A stretch of 6,254 nt of DNA from an uncultured Haemophilus sp. (GTDB taxonomy: Bacteria; Pseudomonadota; Gammaproteobacteria; Enterobacterales; Pasteurellaceae). A program made the position numbers and the translations under genes. Numbering within the stretch: the stretch's first letter is position 1; every line of letters starts with the position of its first letter. The DNA is taken from positions 1-6,254 of the forward strand of contig NZ_CALJRX010000096.1 in the NCBI RefSeq assembly GCF_937976265.1. Reading direction: 5' to 3'. Below, piece after piece: positions 5,473 to 6,254 of this stretch. The notes under the pieces were generated by a model. It had not been told where the DNA came from, ran no database searches, and saw only the letters and a list, made by a program, of their open reading frames with translations.

Positions 5473-6171
5473 ATGGATTTACAAAATCGCGAAAATTTTC
5501 TTAATAAATTAGCAGCGAAAATGGGTAAAGCCCGCGCTATCGTACCTGAACCGATGGATGCACCAGTCAATACATACCCAACTGAGCGTTTAACCCATTT
5601 AAATGCGGTTGATTTAGCGAATGAATTTACCAATTCTGCTAAAACCATGATGGTGGACGTAAATGTGTGTAAAGAGTCTGATGCAGTACAAACCTTACTT
5701 GCTCTCTGTGAAAAATATGGTGGCGGTGATGTTGTGCTTAATTCAGATGAAAGATTGAGTGCGCTTGGTATTCCTGCGGCGCTTGAAGCGAAATATACTT
5801 GTCATACATGGTCACCAGAAACGGCACAAGATAATATTAGTTTTTCTGAAAAAGCTAATCTTGGTGTGGTTTATGCAGAATATGGTTTGGCGGAAACTGG
5901 CGGAATCGTCTTATTCTCTAGCGCAGATCGTGGACGTTCAGTGAGTTTATTACCTGAAAAATCGATTGTTGTTGTACGTAAAAGCCAAGTACTTCCACGT
6001 GTTGCACAAGTGGCGAAAGTATTACACGATAAAGCACAACAAGGCGAGCGTATGCCATCTTGTATCAATATTATCTCAGGTCCAAGTTCAACGGCGGATA
6101 TTGAATTGATTAAAGTGATTGGCGTACATGGCCCCGTAGCAAAAATCTATTTAGTCATTGATGACTTATAA
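5473..6171 (+). CDS. lutC: L-lactate utilisation protein LutC (YkgG), LUD domain
   Basis: LutC is the third LutABC subunit; its exact chemical role is not settled in the family. The 232-residue protein ends in a single LUD domain. Visible motifs are NLGVVYAEYGLAETGGIVLF (AETGG at residues 140-144), DRGRSVSLLPEKSIVVV, and the C-terminal family signature GPSSTADIE at residues 203-211 followed by GVHGP. Length equals that of E. coli YkgG (about 231), and no residue of these motifs is missing. ATG at 5473 is preceded by GAGAGAGGG (5456-5464), eight bases upstream. It is the last gene of the operon: TAA at 6169-6171 is followed 15 bp later by a strong terminator. The homologous AETG motif in LutB and LutC shows that the two share the LUD fold. 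Confidence 0.96.
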   Translation: MDLQNRENFLNKLAAKMGKARAIVPEPMDAPVNTYPTERLTHLNAVDLANEFTNSAKTMMVDVNVCKESDAVQTLLALCEKYGGGDVVLNSDERLSALGIPAALEAKYTCHTWSPETAQDNISFSEKANLGVVYAEYGLAETGGIVLFSSADRGRSVSLLPEKSIVVVRKSQVLPRVAQVAKVLHDKAQQGERMPSCINIISGPSSTADIELIKVIGVHGPVAKIYLVIDDL

Positions 6172-6186
6172 GAACCATTAATGATG

Positions 6187-6227
6187 AAAAGAGAGAGCCG
6201 CAATGTTCTCTCTTTTTTTATTTTTTT
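6187..6227 (+). terminator. Rho-independent terminator of the lut operon
   Basis: AAAAGAGAGA (6187-6196) pairs perfectly with TCTCTCTTTT (6207-6216) around a 10-nt loop GCCGCAATGT. The stem runs into TTTATTTTTTT. Stem plus T-run just after the lutC stop is a classic intrinsic terminator, though the stem is A/T-rich at its base. Confidence 0.85.
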
Positions 6228-6236
6228 AAAATCCGC

Positions 6237-6242
6237 TATAAT
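6237..6242 (+). promoter_or_regulatory. Possible -10 element of the next gene
   Basis: TATAAT matches the sigma-70 -10 consensus exactly, in CGCTATAATTCTG after the lut terminator. No convincing -35 is seen; the candidate hexamer TTTTTA overlaps the terminator T-run. The window ends 12 bp later, so the downstream gene cannot be seen. Confidence 0.3.
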
Positions 6243-6254
6243 TCTGAAAAACTC

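Noticed and set aside
1..6254. CRISPR arrays, tRNA or rRNA genes, insertion sequences, toxin-antitoxin or defence genes
   Set aside because: No regularly spaced repeats, cloverleaf-like segments, transposase motifs or inverted terminal repeats were found on either strand.

Overview
The window holds two blocks that look as if they come from different genomes, meeting near position 1400. The right block (about 1410-6254) is Pasteurellaceae, most likely Haemophilus. Its lactate permease closely resembles the H. influenzae LctP protein as I remember it, arginine is coded almost only by CGT/CGC, and the gap after the permease carries an exact copy of the 9-bp Haemophilus DNA uptake signal core (ACCGCACTT, reverse complement AAGTGCGGT). 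The left block (1-1404, minus strand) carries riboflavin genes with very different codon use (many AGA, AGG, CGA and ATA codons), more like a Firmicutes-type donor.

Layout. On the minus strand, read right to left: a riboflavin synthase gene (ribE) that has lost its start codon and first ~9 codons (721-1404), a 143-bp gap, then the N-terminal 192 residues of RibBA (or stand-alone RibB), which runs off the left edge. This matches the ribE-ribBA part of a Bacillus-type ribD-ribE-ribBA-ribH operon, but ribD and any FMN riboswitch are missing because the sequence changes at about 1400. On the plus strand: a regulatory region (1406-1611) with a Fur-like box, phased ArcA-like GTTA repeats and a good CRP site; lctP (1612-3213); a gap with a USS-containing hairpin and a short heptanucleotide repeat; then the tight lutA-lutB-lutC operon (3322-6171), closed by a strong intrinsic terminator.

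How the genes work together: LctP imports lactate, and LutA, LutB and LutC form the non-flavin-dehydrogenase, iron-sulfur-type L-lactate oxidation complex (LutABC/YkgEFG) that yields pyruvate. The predicted ArcA and CRP sites fit control of lactate use by oxygen and carbon supply. The riboflavin block has no evident functional link to this.

I see no previously undescribed system. The most notable feature is the abrupt rib/lct junction, which is either a transfer or rearrangement scar or an assembly chimera; the sequence alone cannot decide.
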